Shown here: positions 46,106 through 54,957 of the stretch, in pieces
Layout of the letters: each line of letters starts with the position of its first letter
Position numbering within the stretch: position 1 is the stretch's first letter
Assembly (NCBI RefSeq): GCF_938045345.1
Contig: NZ_CALIMS010000037.1
Location: 1-64,000 of the forward strand
Source of the DNA: an uncultured Campylobacter sp.
Lineage (GTDB): Bacteria > Campylobacterota > Campylobacteria > Campylobacterales > Campylobacteraceae
DNA length: 64,000 bases
Direction of reading: 5' to 3'
Notes under the pieces: generated by a model
Database searches by the model: none
Told to the model about the DNA's origin: nothing
Seen by the model: the letters and a program-made list of their open reading frames with translations, nothing else
Position numbers and translations under genes: made by a program

Positions 46106-49102
46106 TTAAATTTTACTTATTTTCGCAGGTAGCGCCTGTCTGGCGCAGGTGCCCACCAGCCAATCGTTGAGACTAAATTTACCCTCCCTTTTCGGATCGA
46201 GCAGACCAAGCTTATTGTGATTGAGCCCGCCCTCGGCGCCCTCCAGCCTAAAGACGGGCTCGCCGTCTACGAAGTGTGTCCTAGCGCCGAACTCATCGTG
46301 CCCAAAGCCGTGCTCGAGGCTGATGACGCCGCTAGCGACGCCGTTTGTTACGAAGGCCTCGCCCGTTTGCGAGCCATACGGCGTCGTGATCTTGACCGTA
46401 TCGCCCGTCTTGATACCCTGCTCGCCAGCCACGTCCTGCGCGATCCTGACGAAATTTTTCGGATGTATCGCCCGCAGCTTTGGGCTTACGATCGTGTAGT
46501 AGTGCTGGATGTTTGATTTGCGCGAGCTTACGAGGTATTTCCACTCTGATTTTGGGAAGTACTTTTCTAGCGGAGTGCCGTCGCTGGCCACAGGCAGAGC
46601 GAGGCTAGGAGTGCCAGGCATGTACTCGCCCGTGATCGAGTGCCTATGTCCGCCAAGAGGCTCGTAGTAGATCGCAGCAGGCGTAGCGGCGGGCACTTTT
46701 ACCGTCATTTTATCGCCCGCATACGCGCTTTCATAATCGTCAAATCTACCGCCCTTTGCCAGCACGTGCGCGACCTTTGGCTTTTCCTCGTCTTTTAAAA
46801 ACGGATCGAGGATCGCCATAGTTTTTGAAATTTTACTTAGCTTTAGATCCTCTTTGCTGATATCCTTCACGCCCGCACCGTCAAAGGCCAAATTTGCCAG
46901 CGCCGCAGCGTAATACTGCTCCTTCGTATCCAGATCCATCAGCTTTCCGTCCTTGTCCTTAAAGGCGCCCTTGCCAAATCCTTTGAGCCCGAGCCTCTTT
47001 GCCACCGCGATATAAAAGGCCTCCACGTCGATTGGCGTGCCGTCTGCGGCGCGGTCTTGTTTAGCGGCGACGGCCGGATAGCGCACAACGGAGGTTTTAG
47101 CTATCGTGCCCCAGAGCGAGTTTGGAAGCGCCCAGTTTTCGAGATTTAGCCCGTCCGGTACGATGTAGTCGGCGTAGGCGTTGGTCTCGTTCATAAAGGC
47201 GTCGATACCTATGAAAAGCGGCAAGCTTTTGCTATCTTTTAGCGCGTCAAGCACCGCAACCTCGAGCCCCGCCTGTCCGTAGATCACGTTCGTCATGTAG
47301 TTTATGAGCGCTTTTACCTTGTACGGGTAGCCAGCGGCGTGGCTAGTGAGCGTTTCGTTTACCAGCGGCATCGAGATAGGATACCACGGCTGCTGCGCCG
47401 GATAGCCGCTGCCGCCAGCTGCGAGCTTGCGCTTAAACTCCGAACTAGTTTCGTAATACTTACCCGAGCGGGATAAATTTAACCCGTTTGGCTTGTATGC
47501 GCCCTCGAAGCTTTCCAGATCGTATCTGCCTTTTAAAAACTCGTGAGTGCCGGCGCTTGCGTTTACGCTACCGCCTTTGTAGCCGTATGTGCCCATAAGC
47601 GTGTTTAGGCAAAATATCGCGTACGTGCTCATCGCCGCTTGCGTGTGCATCATGCCGCCGTGGACGTTGGTGCTGACCTGCCTGCCGTTTTTGGTGAAAT
47701 TTTCGCATAGCCACAATATATCCTCCACGCTCACGCCGCAAATTTTAGAGTACTCCTCGAGGCTGTGTTTATAGGCCGACTCTTTTAGTAGCTGCATCGA
47801 GCTTTTGACCTCGACCTCCTCGCCGCCCAGTAAAATTTTACCCTCGTAGTAGAGTTTGGCGGGCTCGTTTATCTTGTAGCTTTGGATTTTGCCGCTTTGC
47901 GAGCAGACCTGCCATTCGTCGCCCGCAAGCGCAAATTTGCCGTAGTTTGCGTGGCCTTTTTGCGTGATGACTAGGTGGGTGGCGTTGCACCAGTGTATCT
48001 CGCCCGCTAGCTTTGCCTGCTCAAAATTTGGCTGCATGAGGTAGTTTGCGGCGTATTTTTCGTTTTCGATGATCCAGCGTATCATCGCCATAGCGAGCGC
48101 GGAGTCGGTGCCCGGCTTTATGCCGATCCAGCGGCCTTTATCGGAAGCTGCAAATTTGACGGCGTTTGTCACCGTAGGATCGATCACGGCGTAGGTGAAG
48201 CCATCATTTACGCTTCTTGCGTGAGCGACCATTTTGGCTTGCTTTTGGAAGGGATTTCCGCCGTTTGCGGGAGAGGTGCCCCAGTAGATGCTAAATTTGG
48301 AATTTTCGTAATCGGGCTTGGTGTGGGCAAAGCCCTTTGCGTTGTGCGCGATCTTGCCGCCCACTCTAAAACCGCCGCCGCAGATACCGCCGTGCGAGTA
48401 GTGATTTACGGTGCCGAAAGATTTTTTGATAAAGCGATCGACGATATCCGAGCGTCCGTCATAGAGATAAAAGCTCAAAAGCTGGTTGCGCTTGGTACCG
48501 TATTCAGGATTTGCCTCGTCGATGAGCTCGTCTGAGAGTATAGCCCTAAGCCCGTCCACGTGTCCCTCGCCAAAAAGATCCCCGCCCTCGACGACCTCCT
48601 CTATGAGCTGTTCGAAGCTGATCTTTTTCCACTTGCCCTCGCCTCTTTTGCCTACTCGCTTTAGTGGCGACAAAATCCTAATAGGCGAAGCTATCATCTC
48701 CGGTAGCGCCGCGCCTCTAGCGCATACGGTGGCGCGTCTCTCGTCCTCCCCGCTAGCCGTAGTCGCTAGCAACGCGTCGTTTATCGAGGTATCAAAGCTC
48801 GCCCAGTGCACGTTTGATAGCGGGTGATAGGGGTTGCCCGTGCATCTTAGCACGCGGTCTTCTTTTTCATCCACGTGCAGCCTTAGCCCGCACTTCGCCA
48901 CGCAGCCGTGGCACATCGAAAACACCACGCTATGCCCGTCGTTCATCGAAATTTTGCCGTCTTTTACGCTAAATTCGGGCTGCAGTGAGCTACCCTGCGG
49001 CTTGTAGTCGTCTTTTGTTTTTCCCGCGTCGTCCGCTACCGCAGCGGTCGCGCCCGCAGCCGAGATCATCGCTGCGTTTTTTAAAAATTCTCGTCTTTTC
49101 AT
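46106..49102 (-). CDS. ttrA: Tetrathionate reductase-like molybdopterin subunit A
   Basis: 998 residues, the large size typical of TtrA. A Tat signal (KRREFLKNAAMISAAGATAA), an N-terminal 4Fe-4S site (CHGCVAKC plus a later Cys in the VCARGAALPE block), the molybdenum-binding region with HGGICGGGFRVGG, GKGRW-like substrate-channel segments and a C-terminal molydopterin-dinucleotide-binding domain (DVAGEQGIKTGDTVKITTPY). It would reduce tetrathionate, or a related sulfur or arsenic oxyanion, in the periplasm. ttrB precedes it by 9 bases. Confidence 0.82.
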   Translation of the reverse strand: MKRREFLKNAAMISAAGATAAVADDAGKTKDDYKPQGSSLQPEFSVKDGKISMNDGHSVVFSMCHGCVAKCGLRLHVDEKEDRVLRCTGNPYHPLSNVHWASFDTSINDALLATTASGEDERRATVCARGAALPEMIASPIRILSPLKRVGKRGEGKWKKISFEQLIEEVVEGGDLFGEGHVDGLRAILSDELIDEANPEYGTKRNQLLSFYLYDGRSDIVDRFIKKSFGTVNHYSHGGICGGGFRVGGKIAHNAKGFAHTKPDYENSKFSIYWGTSPANGGNPFQKQAKMVAHARSVNDGFTYAVIDPTVTNAVKFAASDKGRWIGIKPGTDSALAMAMIRWIIENEKYAANYLMQPNFEQAKLAGEIHWCNATHLVITQKGHANYGKFALAGDEWQVCSQSGKIQSYKINEPAKLYYEGKILLGGEEVEVKSSMQLLKESAYKHSLEEYSKICGVSVEDILWLCENFTKNGRQVSTNVHGGMMHTQAAMSTYAIFCLNTLMGTYGYKGGSVNASAGTHEFLKGRYDLESFEGAYKPNGLNLSRSGKYYETSSEFKRKLAAGGSGYPAQQPWYPISMPLVNETLTSHAAGYPYKVKALINYMTNVIYGQAGLEVAVLDALKDSKSLPLFIGIDAFMNETNAYADYIVPDGLNLENWALPNSLWGTIAKTSVVRYPAVAAKQDRAADGTPIDVEAFYIAVAKRLGLKGFGKGAFKDKDGKLMDLDTKEQYYAAALANLAFDGAGVKDISKEDLKLSKISKTMAILDPFLKDEEKPKVAHVLAKGGRFDDYESAYAGDKMTVKVPAATPAAIYYEPLGGHRHSITGEYMPGTPSLALPVASDGTPLEKYFPKSEWKYLVSSRKSNIQHYYTIVSPKLRAIHPKNFVRIAQDVAGEQGIKTGDTVKITTPYGSQTGEAFVTNGVASGVISLEHGFGHDEFGARTHFVDGEPVFRLEGAEGGLNHNKLGLLDPKREGKFSLNDWLVGTCARQALPAKISKI

Positions 49103-49111
49103 CGTTTCTCC

Positions 49112-49852
49112 TTACAACGCGAGCTCTTCGCTCCAGCTGATCGCTTGCTTGTAGCCGTTTTTAGCCAGCAGCTCCTTGTCGTTCTTAGCCAAAATTTCGC
49201 TCACGCCGTGATAAAAGACCTGCGGGTGCGTATTTTTCGGACTGTCTAGCACCATCGTCTCGTGAGCGGCTAAAAATTTTCTGATATTTGAGTTTTCGTC
49301 GTTTAGATCGCCTATTATGCGGCTTCCGCCCACGCAGGTCTCCACGCACGCAGGTAGCAGGCCCGCGCGCAGTCTGTGGTCGCAGAAAGTACATTTATCG
49401 ACCTTGTAGGTCTGCAAGCTAAGGTATCTGGCGTGATACGGACAGGCCTCGGCGCAAAGCGCGCAGCCGATGCACTCGGCGCTATCTACCTTGACGATGC
49501 CGTTGCTTCTTTGGTAGCTCGCTCCCGTCGGACAAACGTCGATACAGGCGGGATTTTCGCAGTGATTACAAAGGCGCGGCAGCGAGGCGATAACGGCGTG
49601 GTTGCCCTCTTTGTCGCTAGTTTCGTACTCCGAAACGATCGTCCTAAAGGCGCCTGCTTGGACGTTGTTTTCCATCGCGCAGTTCATCGTGCACGACTGA
49701 CAGCCGATACAGCGCGTGAGATCGATGACCATGCCGTAGCGCGGACCTTTGGTTTTTTCAAATTTACTCGGAGCGGCCCTGAGTGCGGTCGCCGCGATAA
49801 AAACACCTGCCGCAGCGATAAAGCTACGACGCGAACCTAGCGTTGATTGCAT
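49112..49852 (-). CDS. ttrB: Tetrathionate reductase-like iron-sulfur subunit B
   Basis: 246 residues from the ATG with AAAGGAG upstream; an in-frame ATG lies 14 codons earlier without a site. A Tat signal (GSRRSFIAAAGVFIAA) is followed by four Cys clusters: CIGCQSCTMNC, CNHCENPACIDVC, CIGCALCAEACP and CTFCDHRLRAGLLPACVETC, for four 4Fe-4S centres. It transfers electrons to TtrA. No membrane anchor gene (ttrC) or two-component system (ttrSR) is adjacent. Confidence 0.85.
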   Translation of the reverse strand: MQSTLGSRRSFIAAAGVFIAATALRAAPSKFEKTKGPRYGMVIDLTRCIGCQSCTMNCAMENNVQAGAFRTIVSEYETSDKEGNHAVIASLPRLCNHCENPACIDVCPTGASYQRSNGIVKVDSAECIGCALCAEACPYHARYLSLQTYKVDKCTFCDHRLRAGLLPACVETCVGGSRIIGDLNDENSNIRKFLAAHETMVLDSPKNTHPQVFYHGVSEILAKNDKELLAKNGYKQAISWSEELAL

Positions 49853-50020
49853 TTTTTCTCCTTTTGAATCAAAATGGTTTCGCAACTTTATCATAACTTA
49901 ACTTAAATGATAATATTAATATTTTAATTAAAAGTGTTTTTCAGATTACCCCAAAATTTATTTTTTAGAAGCGTTTGGTTATAATGCTTTTCAAATTTTT
50001 ATAAATTTAAGGAAAATATC

Positions 50021-50296
50021 TTGAAATACGCGCTTGATTGCAAGGATAGTTTTGAAAACTCGTTTATATTTTGGTTTATCAGGTATATCAAATTTAAGCT
50101 TAGCTCGCTCTCAAATAAAGAGCTTCTCAAAATAATCTATGAGCTAGAATCCATAAGAAGCGATATTGGGAATATACCAAAACACGAGATTGTGGATATT
50201 TTAAAAGAAATTTTAAATGAGTTTAAGGGAGGAGTGTCCGTAACAACCTCTGTACCTAAAGAAAATATTCAAGTAACTTTCGTATCAAAAATTTAA
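50021..50296 (+). pseudogene. Chimeric fragment, copy 2 of the duplicated unknown family
   Basis: 91 codons from TTG with AAGGAAAAT upstream and TATAAT at 49980-49985. Residues 1-37 are unrelated to the family (MKYALDCKDSFENSFIFWF...). From IIYELESIRSD onward, 54 residues match the C-terminal third of the copies at 45398 and 50312. It looks like a recombination product in which a foreign start was joined to a truncated family gene. It may still be translated. Confidence 0.55.
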
Positions 50297-50311
50297 AGCA
50301 AAGGAGATAAG

Positions 50312-50788
50312 GTGGCGTTTGTTACAGAGCGTATTTCAAAAGAGGATATTGATAAATACGATTTGCTAAAACCGAGCAATGATATATGCGAAAAATATCA
50401 TCAGGGCGAGCTTGATTGGGCTAACTTAAATTCAAGAAGTTGGTGTATAGATCGAGAAAGAGGTATTTGGCTTTTTGTAGTGCGCAGTATTATTATTGGG
50501 GATCCAAGAGATATGAATTATAGCGGCGAAGTTATATGGCTTTTACACTATAAAGGCAAAGATATAGAGATCGATTTAAGAGATATAGACAACGAAAATA
50601 CTAGTAAGAAAATTACGGATAATCCGTTTAAAATAATCTATGATCTAGAATCCATAAGAAGCGATATCGGGGATATACCAAAGCAAGAGATTGTGGATAT
50701 TTTAAAAGAAATTTTAAATGAATATGGCGATGGAGGATCTATTATCCCAAAAGAAAATATTCAAGTAACTTTTATATCAAAAATTTAA
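50312..50788 (+). CDS. Unknown small protein, copy 3 of the duplicated family (immunity-like)
   Basis: 158 residues from GTG with AAGGAG upstream, 15 bases after copy 2. It is closely similar to copy 1 at DNA and protein level, differing mainly near residues 100-110 and 140-145 (EYGDGGSIIPKENIQ). The copies flank ttrBA as direct repeats about 4.9 kb apart. Function unknown; an immunity role is suggested by tandem copies and nearby toxin debris only. Confidence 0.65.
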   Translation: MAFVTERISKEDIDKYDLLKPSNDICEKYHQGELDWANLNSRSWCIDRERGIWLFVVRSIIIGDPRDMNYSGEVIWLLHYKGKDIEIDLRDIDNENTSKKITDNPFKIIYDLESIRSDIGDIPKQEIVDILKEILNEYGDGGSIIPKENIQVTFISKI

Positions 50789-50803
50789 AGTAAAGGATGA
50801 AAT

Positions 50804-50920
50804 ATGGGCTATACGGTAGAACAAGCAAATGCTGAACTAAGAAAAATAGTAGAGGGTAAGTTGCCTGCGATTAAGAAAACTATTTGCTTTATACCGATCA
50901 TCAATATGCAGTCGATTTAA
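50804..50920 (+). pseudogene. 5' stub of a truncated gene (copy 3)
   Basis: ATG after AAAGGATG. The first 21 residues equal those of the stub at 45899; after KLP the frame runs through unrelated sequence (AIKKTICFIPIINMQSI) to a stop. It marks the right end of the duplicated cassette. Confidence 0.5.
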
Positions 50921-50963
50921 AATTTTACCGTCGTAATAGGATAAATTTTAAAACCCCGTTCGC

Positions 50964-51998
50964 TTAAATCAGCGTCGGCTTTAGTTTGCGTACCGAAAAG
51001 TCGGGTCTCTCGCCGCGAGCTAGAGCGATGAGTTCATCCGTCGTAATTAGATAAAACCCCGCGAGGTCTCTACCGAAAAGCCTTTGAATTTCATCGCTTC
51101 TGCCGTCTAAAAAATCAAGCGCAAGCTTGGAATTCAGGAGTAAAAAGTCGCTTCCGCTATCAAACGCGTCAAATAAAATTTCGCCCCCCAGCCGCAGCGC
51201 GCACTCCCGCTCGCGCTCATATATCTGCGCTCCAAGCGGCGCGCCTTCGCAGCCAAAGTGCACGATCTGCGCACCCAGCCTGCTAGCTAGCTCCTCCGCA
51301 GCCTCGTCGTACCACACGGCGACATTAAAGCCGCTAAAATTGTGCTTCGCGCCCGTTGCGTCAAATTCCGCCATGCTCTGCGCGCTTAAAATTTTATTGC
51401 TGCGCGCGGGCTCGTATTTTAAAATATCGCAAAACGCCCTGTATGCCGCGCGATCGTCAAACTCCATCCCCACGGCGTCACACTTCGTAAAATACGCCAT
51501 CTGCGGCTCGATGATCTCCAAAATCCTCATACGCTCGCTCGGGTGCGTCTGCATCAGGCGGTGCGCGAAGATAAAGGCGCTATTGCCCAAAAACTCCCGT
51601 GAGCATGCGGGGATTTTCGTCGAGTAAAAATAGGGCGCGAGGCTTTTGTAAAACTCGAAATCAGAGACGTCCGCGATGCTCTCAAAGGCTTTAAATTTAT
51701 CCAAAAACGCTCGCGGCTCGCAGCGCAGATCTTTAATCGCCTCTTTTTCACTAAGAGGCGCGATGATTAGCTCGCTTCCAAAGTGCGCTATAAGCGTATC
51801 TAGCGGCTCTTTTACGCTTACGGTGGTGCCGCCGATTTTTACAAATTCCACTCCCTGCGCGCTGAAATAGGGATCGTGCGCGCAGATGTCGTCAAGCAGC
51901 GCCGCAAGATCGGCAAAGGGCGCGCTTTCATAAACATAGGGCTTGAAGTAGCTTGCGACGTCGCAGCGAGGATCAAAGCGAAAGAGCCTGATTAGCAT
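50964..51998 (-). CDS. Conserved hypothetical protein with ferredoxin-like N-terminus
   Basis: 344 residues. The start ([21 protein letters not shown]...) resembles the N-terminal beta-grasp domain of succinate dehydrogenase/fumarate reductase iron-sulfur subunits but lacks the clustered cysteines. The C-terminal half has a Rossmann-like pattern ([29 protein letters not shown]). I recall a Campylobacterota family of this kind (possibly DUF5644) beside truD in C. jejuni. It starts 17 bases from the divergent open frame of truD. Role unknown. Confidence 0.65.
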   Translation of the reverse strand: MLIRLFRFDPRCDVASYFKPYVYESAPFADLAALLDDICAHDPYFSAQGVEFVKIGGTTVSVKEPLDTLIAHFGSELIIAPLSEKEAIKDLRCEPRAFLDKFKAFESIADVSDFEFYKSLAPYFYSTKIPACSREFLGNSAFIFAHRLMQTHPSERMRILEIIEPQMAYFTKCDAVGMEFDDRAAYRAFCDILKYEPARSNKILSAQSMAEFDATGAKHNFSGFNVAVWYDEAAEELASRLGAQIVHFGCEGAPLGAQIYERERECALRLGGEILFDAFDSGSDFLLLNSKLALDFLDGRSDEIQRLFGRDLAGFYLITTDELIALARGERPDFSVRKLKPTLI

Positions 51999-52104
51999 TT
52001 TTTATCCTTTTTTTATGGCGAATGATACTAGAATTTGCCTTAATAATGAGTTTTTTAGGCTCAATTTTATAAAATTGCGCCTTAGATTAACGCAAAGGCC
52101 GGCT

Positions 52105-53217
52105 ATGAAAAATTTATACACCCTAAATCACGCGCCGATAAATGCGCATTTTAGTAAAAACTCAAGCGATTTCGTCGTGCGCGAAGTACCGCTTTACGAG
52201 CCTAGCGGTGAGGGCGAGCACTGCATTTTGCTGCTACAAAAAAAGGGCATCAGCACGCACGAGGCGCTGCGGATTTTAAGCGAGCGCACGGGCGCTAAGA
52301 TGCGCGAGTTCGGCTACGCGGGGCTTAAAGATAAGCAGGGCCTTACGATGCAGCACGTTAGTATGCCTGCTAAATTTGAGCCCGCGCTGGGCGGATTTTC
52401 GCACGAAAGCCTTAAAATTTTAAGCGTGCAAAGGCACAAAAACAAGCTTAAAATCGGCCATCTTAAGGGCAACGACTTTTTCATCCGCCTAAAAAAGGTC
52501 CTGCCGCCCGACGCCGTCAAGCTCGCAGCTGCGATAGATACGCTGGGGCGCGAGGGCTTTGCGAACTATTTCGGCTATCAGCGCTTCGGCAAGTTCGGCG
52601 ACAACGCGGCGCAGGGCGAGGAGGTGCTGCGCGGACAGAGGCGGCTTAAAAACCCCAAAATGCGCGACTTTCTAATCAGCGCCTATCAGAGCGAGCTTTT
52701 CAATCGCTGGCTTAGCAAGCGGGTCGAAATTTCAAAATTTGCGGCGGAATTTAGCCTTGGAGAGTTTGCTAAAATTTACGGGCTAAGCAAGGAGGAGGCG
52801 CGCGAGATCGCGGCTCAGCCGCAGTTTTTTAAGCTTTTAAGGGGCGAGATTTTAGGACACTTTCCCCACGGCGCGTTTTTTAGATGCGACGATCTTGGCG
52901 CTGAGTGCGAGCGCTTCGCAAGACGACAGATCACGAGCGCAGGTCTAATCGTCGGGCGAGCGAAGTTGCGAGCTAGCGGGCTTGGCGGTAGATTTGAAGA
53001 TGAGATTTTCGCGCCTGCTCGCGAGCTTGAGGCGCAGATGAACGGCTCGCGCAGGTTTGCGTGGAGCTTTATGGAGCGCGTGCAGCACGCCTATGATGCG
53101 CAAAACGCGCATTTTAGCTTCAGCTTTTACCTGCCGAAAGGCTCTTACGCGACGGTCGTTTTGGAAGAAATTTTGCACCGAGATATATTCGAGGGCGCCG
53201 CGACGGACGAGGATTGA
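52105..53217 (+). CDS. truD: tRNA pseudouridine(13) synthase
   Basis: 370 residues from ATG 52105; the frame is open 30 codons further up, but that part looks like promoter DNA (TTTTATAAAATTG). [10 protein letters not shown], the catalytic Asp in [26 protein letters not shown] and the C-terminal [16 protein letters not shown] are TruD hallmarks. It modifies U13 in tRNA-Glu. The 400 bases downstream hold no gene. Confidence 0.94.
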   Translation: MKNLYTLNHAPINAHFSKNSSDFVVREVPLYEPSGEGEHCILLLQKKGISTHEALRILSERTGAKMREFGYAGLKDKQGLTMQHVSMPAKFEPALGGFSHESLKILSVQRHKNKLKIGHLKGNDFFIRLKKVLPPDAVKLAAAIDTLGREGFANYFGYQRFGKFGDNAAQGEEVLRGQRRLKNPKMRDFLISAYQSELFNRWLSKRVEISKFAAEFSLGEFAKIYGLSKEEAREIAAQPQFFKLLRGEILGHFPHGAFFRCDDLGAECERFARRQITSAGLIVGRAKLRASGLGGRFEDEIFAPARELEAQMNGSRRFAWSFMERVQHAYDAQNAHFSFSFYLPKGSYATVVLEEILHRDIFEGAATDED

Positions 53218-53400
53218 GCCTCATCATGCTGCAGAATAGGGTTCACGCCGCACTTGCGCTACGTCGTAGCGTGCCACGCCGCGGATTTAGGGCTCGCGCC
53301 ACGCCCTACGCCAAACCACGCCACGTCGCGGTGCACCACGCTGCACGGAATTTTAAATCTTGGCTGCGTGGATTTAAATTTGCGCGGTAGATAAAATTTT

Positions 53401-53450
53401 ATGAAATTTTATGAAATTTTATGAAATTTTATGAAATTTTATGAAATTTT
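53401..53450. repeat. Five exact tandem copies of ATGAAATTTT
   Basis: Five exact copies of the 10-base unit run from 53401 to 53450, preceded by one variant unit ATAAAATTTT (53391-53400) and followed by AT. The unit length is close to one DNA turn. It is non-coding, so it would be a length-variable marker rather than a phase switch in a protein. Confidence 0.9.
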
Positions 53451-53513
53451 ATCGCAGTAAGCGTGACGCTTTGTCTAAACCATAGAATTTAAAATTTTAT
53501 TCGGCTCGGCCGT

Positions 53514-53542
53514 AGGTGAAATTTGATAAATTTCACCTTTTT
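53514..53542 (+). terminator. Rho-independent terminator downstream of truD
   Basis: AGGTGAAATTT (53514-53524), loop GAT, AAATTTCACCT (53528-53538), then TTTTAT: a perfect 11-bp stem with a T run on the plus strand. It is the best terminator in the window; transcripts from truD would end here before meeting the opposing gene. Confidence 0.8.
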
Positions 53543-53618
53543 ATAGTTGTCCAAATTTATTTTCGTCAATAACCAGCAAAATATTATTAAGCTTAAAATC
53601 GCTTAAGTCTTTTATCTA

Positions 53619-53984
53619 CTATCGCTCGTTTACCATATTTTCAAAAAAATTATTCTCTTCCCAAAAGTAGCATTCTAACATTTTTAAAATTCCATTTTCC
53701 AAAAGAACCATTGCTCCTCCAATGTTTTCACCAGAAAGCGTTAAATTTGCATTGCCGACAAAGCCGTTGTTTTTGCTTTTTTCTAATATTTTTTTACACT
53801 CGAAATGGCAATAATATCCGGCTGTCGAAACCTCTCTTTTTGTAATTTCTGAATTTTCAAACTGCTCATAAAGCGCATAATCGCTTAAATCATCACTTAT
53901 TAGCTTAATAATTTTAGCTTCGATATTTACAATATCTGTAAAATTATCTAGGGATAAACATCGTTCCGATTTTTGGTTTTCCAT
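53619..53984 (-). CDS. Probable immunity protein next to toxin remnant
   Basis: 121 residues, A/T-rich, acidic, no signal peptide. No family is recognised by sequence (MENQKSERCLSLDNF... AMVLLENGILKMLECYFWEE). It starts inside the end of a toxin-like C-terminal domain (overlap about 40 bases), which is the classic toxin-immunity arrangement, so a specific inhibitor of that toxin is the best guess. Confidence 0.6.
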   Translation of the reverse strand: MENQKSERCLSLDNFTDIVNIEAKIIKLISDDLSDYALYEQFENSEITKREVSTAGYYCHFECKKILEKSKNNGFVGNANLTLSGENIGGAMVLLENGILKMLECYFWEENNFFENMVNER

Positions 53985-54242
53985 TTTTTATAACTCCACG
54001 TATAGTAATTTCATAGCCTTTAATATTAACTTTATAGCCATTAGTAAAATTATTTAGCAACTTACCATTTGCCATATCTCTTTCAAGTTCTTTAATTATA
54101 GCATTATAAGCTTGTTGTTGATTATTTTCAAATTTATTTAAAAATCATCTAATTTATGCTCTTTTTTGTTAAAGATGTGATTTAATTTATTAGCTTCTTT
54201 ATCGTCGTCATCCTCCGGAGGTAATGGTGCAGGGGCGGGAGT
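53944..54242 (-). pseudogene. C-terminal toxin domain fragment of a polymorphic toxin
   Basis: Reading leftward: a Pro/Asp linker (TPAPAPLPPEDDDD), then KLNHIFNKKEHKLDDF, an apparent one-base deletion in an A run at about 54140-54144 that creates a stop, then LNKFENNQQQAYNAI and GYKVNIKGYEITIRG ... KIGTMFIPR. The HIF-KxEH-L start and the -VxVxGxxxxIRGxVxxGxxKIG end resemble toxin tips found on CdiA, RHS and other polymorphic toxins (recalled, exact family not certain). The N-terminal carrier protein is missing. The frameshift rests on one homopolymer base. Confidence 0.55.
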
Positions 54243-54312
54243 TTATACTTACTCGCGGCGTAAAATTTCAATCCTTAAATTCCGCGAGCCCTGAAATTTA
54301 AGCCAAAAAAGC

Positions 54313-54318
54313 TATAAT
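54313..54318 (+). promoter_or_regulatory. -10 box of rnpB
   Basis: TATAAT in the context GCTATAATTGCGC, about 6-8 bases before the proposed 5' end of the RNase P RNA. No clear -35, as usual in this genus. Confidence 0.7.
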
Positions 54319-54323
54319 TGCGC

Positions 54324-54638
54324 TCGGGTGTGGCGTGCGGTCGCTCCGCAAGGAGAGGAAAGTCCGAGCTGCGATAAGACAAGGTTGCGTCTAACGGACG
54401 CCGGGGGCAACCCTAGGGAAAGTACAACAGAAAGCAAACCGCCGCGCAAGCGGTAAGGGTGAAAGGGCGGGGTAAGAGCCCACCGCGCGCGTGGAGACAC
54501 GAGCGGCAATGCAAACCCAACCTGCAGCAAGAACGGGTGGTTTCGTCTTATATTCGAACCGTTCGCTCGAACCGATTTGCAAAAATCGGTCTAGATAAAT
54601 GACCGCTGTAACGGAACTCGGCTTATAACCACACCTAT
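54324..54638 (+). ncRNA. rnpB: RNase P RNA (bacterial type A)
   Basis: Universally conserved pieces are present in order: GAGGAAAGTCCGAGC, an ACAGAAA segment, AAGGGTGAAAGGG with GGTAAGAGCCCACCG, and near the 3' end TAGATAAATGACCGCT and AACTCGGCTTATA. GGTGTGG (54327-54333) pairs with CCACACC (54629-54635) to close helix P1, and TATTTTT follows as terminator. It is the ribozyme that matures tRNA 5' ends. The boundaries are good to a few bases. Confidence 0.96.
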
Positions 54639-54678
54639 TTTTACGCCGAATTTATTTACTTGGAATAAGGAAAGAATT

Positions 54679-54957
54679 TTGAAAAGCTTAATCTTATGCA
54701 GCGCGCTTTGCGCCGTCGTTTTAGGGCTCGGAGGCTGCGCGAGTGCGGGCGCTGATAAATCTATAATCTTGCAAGGTGACGCCCACGATCGCGCCTGTGC
54801 GGAGGTTTATGAGCACTATAAAGAGCTTGAAGCGGAGCTCTTAGCGGTCGAGGATCGATATGCAAACCCAAGCGTCGCGAACGATTATATACAGACTTAC
54901 GACGAGTACGAGCGCACCATCGCCTACTACAATAAAAATTGCGCAACCTATAAATAG
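54679..54957 (+). CDS. Small lipoprotein
   Basis: 92 residues from TTG with AAGGAAAG upstream. Lipobox LGLGGC with Cys at about residue 20, then a short helical, acidic mature part (YEHYKELEAELLAVEDRYAN, DEYERTIAYYNKNCATYK) with two more Cys. Probably anchored to a membrane facing the periplasm. No family is recognised; it stands alone after rnpB. Confidence 0.75.
   Translation: MKSLILCSALCAVVLGLGGCASAGADKSIILQGDAHDRACAEVYEHYKELEAELLAVEDRYANPSVANDYIQTYDEYERTIAYYNKNCATYK

Larger units (their letters stand above)
53218..53618. other. Gene-free interval with G+C patch, tandem repeat and terminator
   Basis: Starts with about 120 G+C-rich bases built from short themes such as CACGCC and CTACGTCGTAG, followed by the 10-base tandem repeat at 53401, the terminator at 53514 and A/T-rich DNA leading to the next gene's end. 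No open frame is convincing. Confidence 0.5.

Noticed and set aside
52015..52104. 30-residue N-terminal extension of truD
   Set aside because: The extension includes a TATAAA-type promoter region, and family members start near [11 protein letters not shown].
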